From: Zoogloea sp041908905
Lineage (GTDB): Bacteria > Pseudomonadota > Gammaproteobacteria > Burkholderiales > Rhodocyclaceae
NCBI RefSeq assembly: GCF_041908905.1
Contig: NZ_JAYREK010000005.1
Span: 89,521-153,520 of the forward strand
DNA length: 64,000 nucleotides
Direction: 5' to 3'
Of this stretch, positions 63,751 through 64,000 are shown one piece after another. The notes beneath the pieces were generated by a model. That model searched no databases. It was given only the letters and a program-made list of their open reading frames with translations, and was not told the DNA's origin. The position numbers and the translations under genes are program-made. The first letter of the stretch is position 1. The number at the start of each line of letters is the position of its first letter.

Positions 63751-64000
63751 GGACGACCCCCGGTGCCGGCGCTCCGCGCCGTCACCGCCCCCCGCGGGGG
63801 CTGGCAGTAAAGCTTGGGGCGGCCCGGCGCTTTCCTGCCGGAGGACGACCCCCGGTGCCGGCGCTCCGCGCCGTCACCGCCCCCCGCGGGGGCTGGCAGT
63901 ACAGCTTGGGGCGGCCCGGCGCTTTCCTGCCGGAGGACGACCCCCGGTGCCGGCGCTCCGCGCCGTCACCGCCCCCCGCGGGGGCTGGCAGTAAAGCTTG
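63751..64000 (+). repeat. Tandem 92-bp repeats, truncated by window edge
   Basis: Copies at 63751-63842 and 63843-63934 and a partial third at 63935-64000. The first two differ in one position (A63810 versus C63902). Each has two hairpins: GGCGCTCCGCGCC and CCCCCGCGGGGG. The array begins two bases after the bacterioferritin stop and continues past the window. The GC-rich reading frames through it are not real genes. Confidence 0.92.

Noticed and set aside
63749..63994. An 81-codon frame in the 92-bp repeats
   Set aside because: It is produced by the repeat itself, and its peptide is Pro/Arg/Ala-rich with no family features.

Overview
The window is high-GC, densely coded bacterial chromosome with no plasmid, phage, integrase or transposase gene. 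The pairing of eno with ftsB behind pyrG and kdsA, the L-type cytochrome bd operon with a CydP-like small ORF, the PrkA-YeaH-SpoVR module, an ETF-QO and a two-subunit bacterioferritin suggest a respiratory betaproteobacterium, most likely Rhodocyclales (Azospira/Zoogloea/Thauera-like). This placement is inferred from gene content, not from a search.

Layout. 1-2.4 kb: right end of a surface polysaccharide locus (Wzx-type flippase cut by the window edge, then a GT2 glycosyltransferase). 2.5-5.1 kb: greB and htpG; htpG has a clear heat-shock (sigma32) promoter and a 23-bp tandem duplication that rewrites its C-terminus. 5.1-10.9 kb: a small secreted protein, an ODP-type di-iron MBL protein behind an FNR-like palindrome, a MoxR/VWA pair, an HDAC-like deacetylase and an M20 amidohydrolase. 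11-15 kb: an FtsX-type permease and rmuC. 15.1-15.35 kb: an array of five 43-bp repeats. 15.4-22.8 kb (minus strand): a five-gene envelope-glycan cassette (PAP2 phosphatase, MprF-like flippase, GT2, two GT39 enzymes) and a diguanylate cyclase. 23-27 kb: purL. 27-32 kb: ETF-QO, thioesterase, acetoacetyl-CoA synthetase and an isochorismatase-like hydrolase. 32-36.3 kb: pyrG-kdsA-eno-ftsB, where ftsB appears to start at ATT. 36.4-40.8 kb: a third GT39 enzyme, rpmE, trhP and a dnaJ-like gene broken by one extra base in a C8 tract. 40.9-45.7 kb: prkA-yeaH-spoVR. 46-51.9 kb: tig-clpP-clpX-lon, with a sigma32 promoter before lon. 52-55.8 kb: a C-terminal CxxCH protein, an MFS carrier, a rhodanese, a redoxin-like protein, YbgE and a truncated hemoglobin. 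55.7-60.3 kb: cydP-cydA-cydB-cydX and a divergent PAS-sigma54 activator, with a sigma54-type promoter in front of cydP. 60.4-63.7 kb: ahpC-ahpF diverging from two bacterioferritin genes. 63.75-64 kb: near-identical 92-bp tandem repeats running off the end.

The recurring themes are protein quality control (HtpG, trigger factor, ClpXP, Lon, DnaJ-like), low-oxygen and oxidative/iron stress (cytochrome bd, truncated hemoglobin, AhpCF, bacterioferritins, ODP) and envelope glycan remodelling. The most unusual items are the 43-bp array, the inferred sigma54 control of the cyd operon, the complementary bacterioferritin pair, the ATT start of ftsB, the dnaJ frameshift and the htpG duplication.
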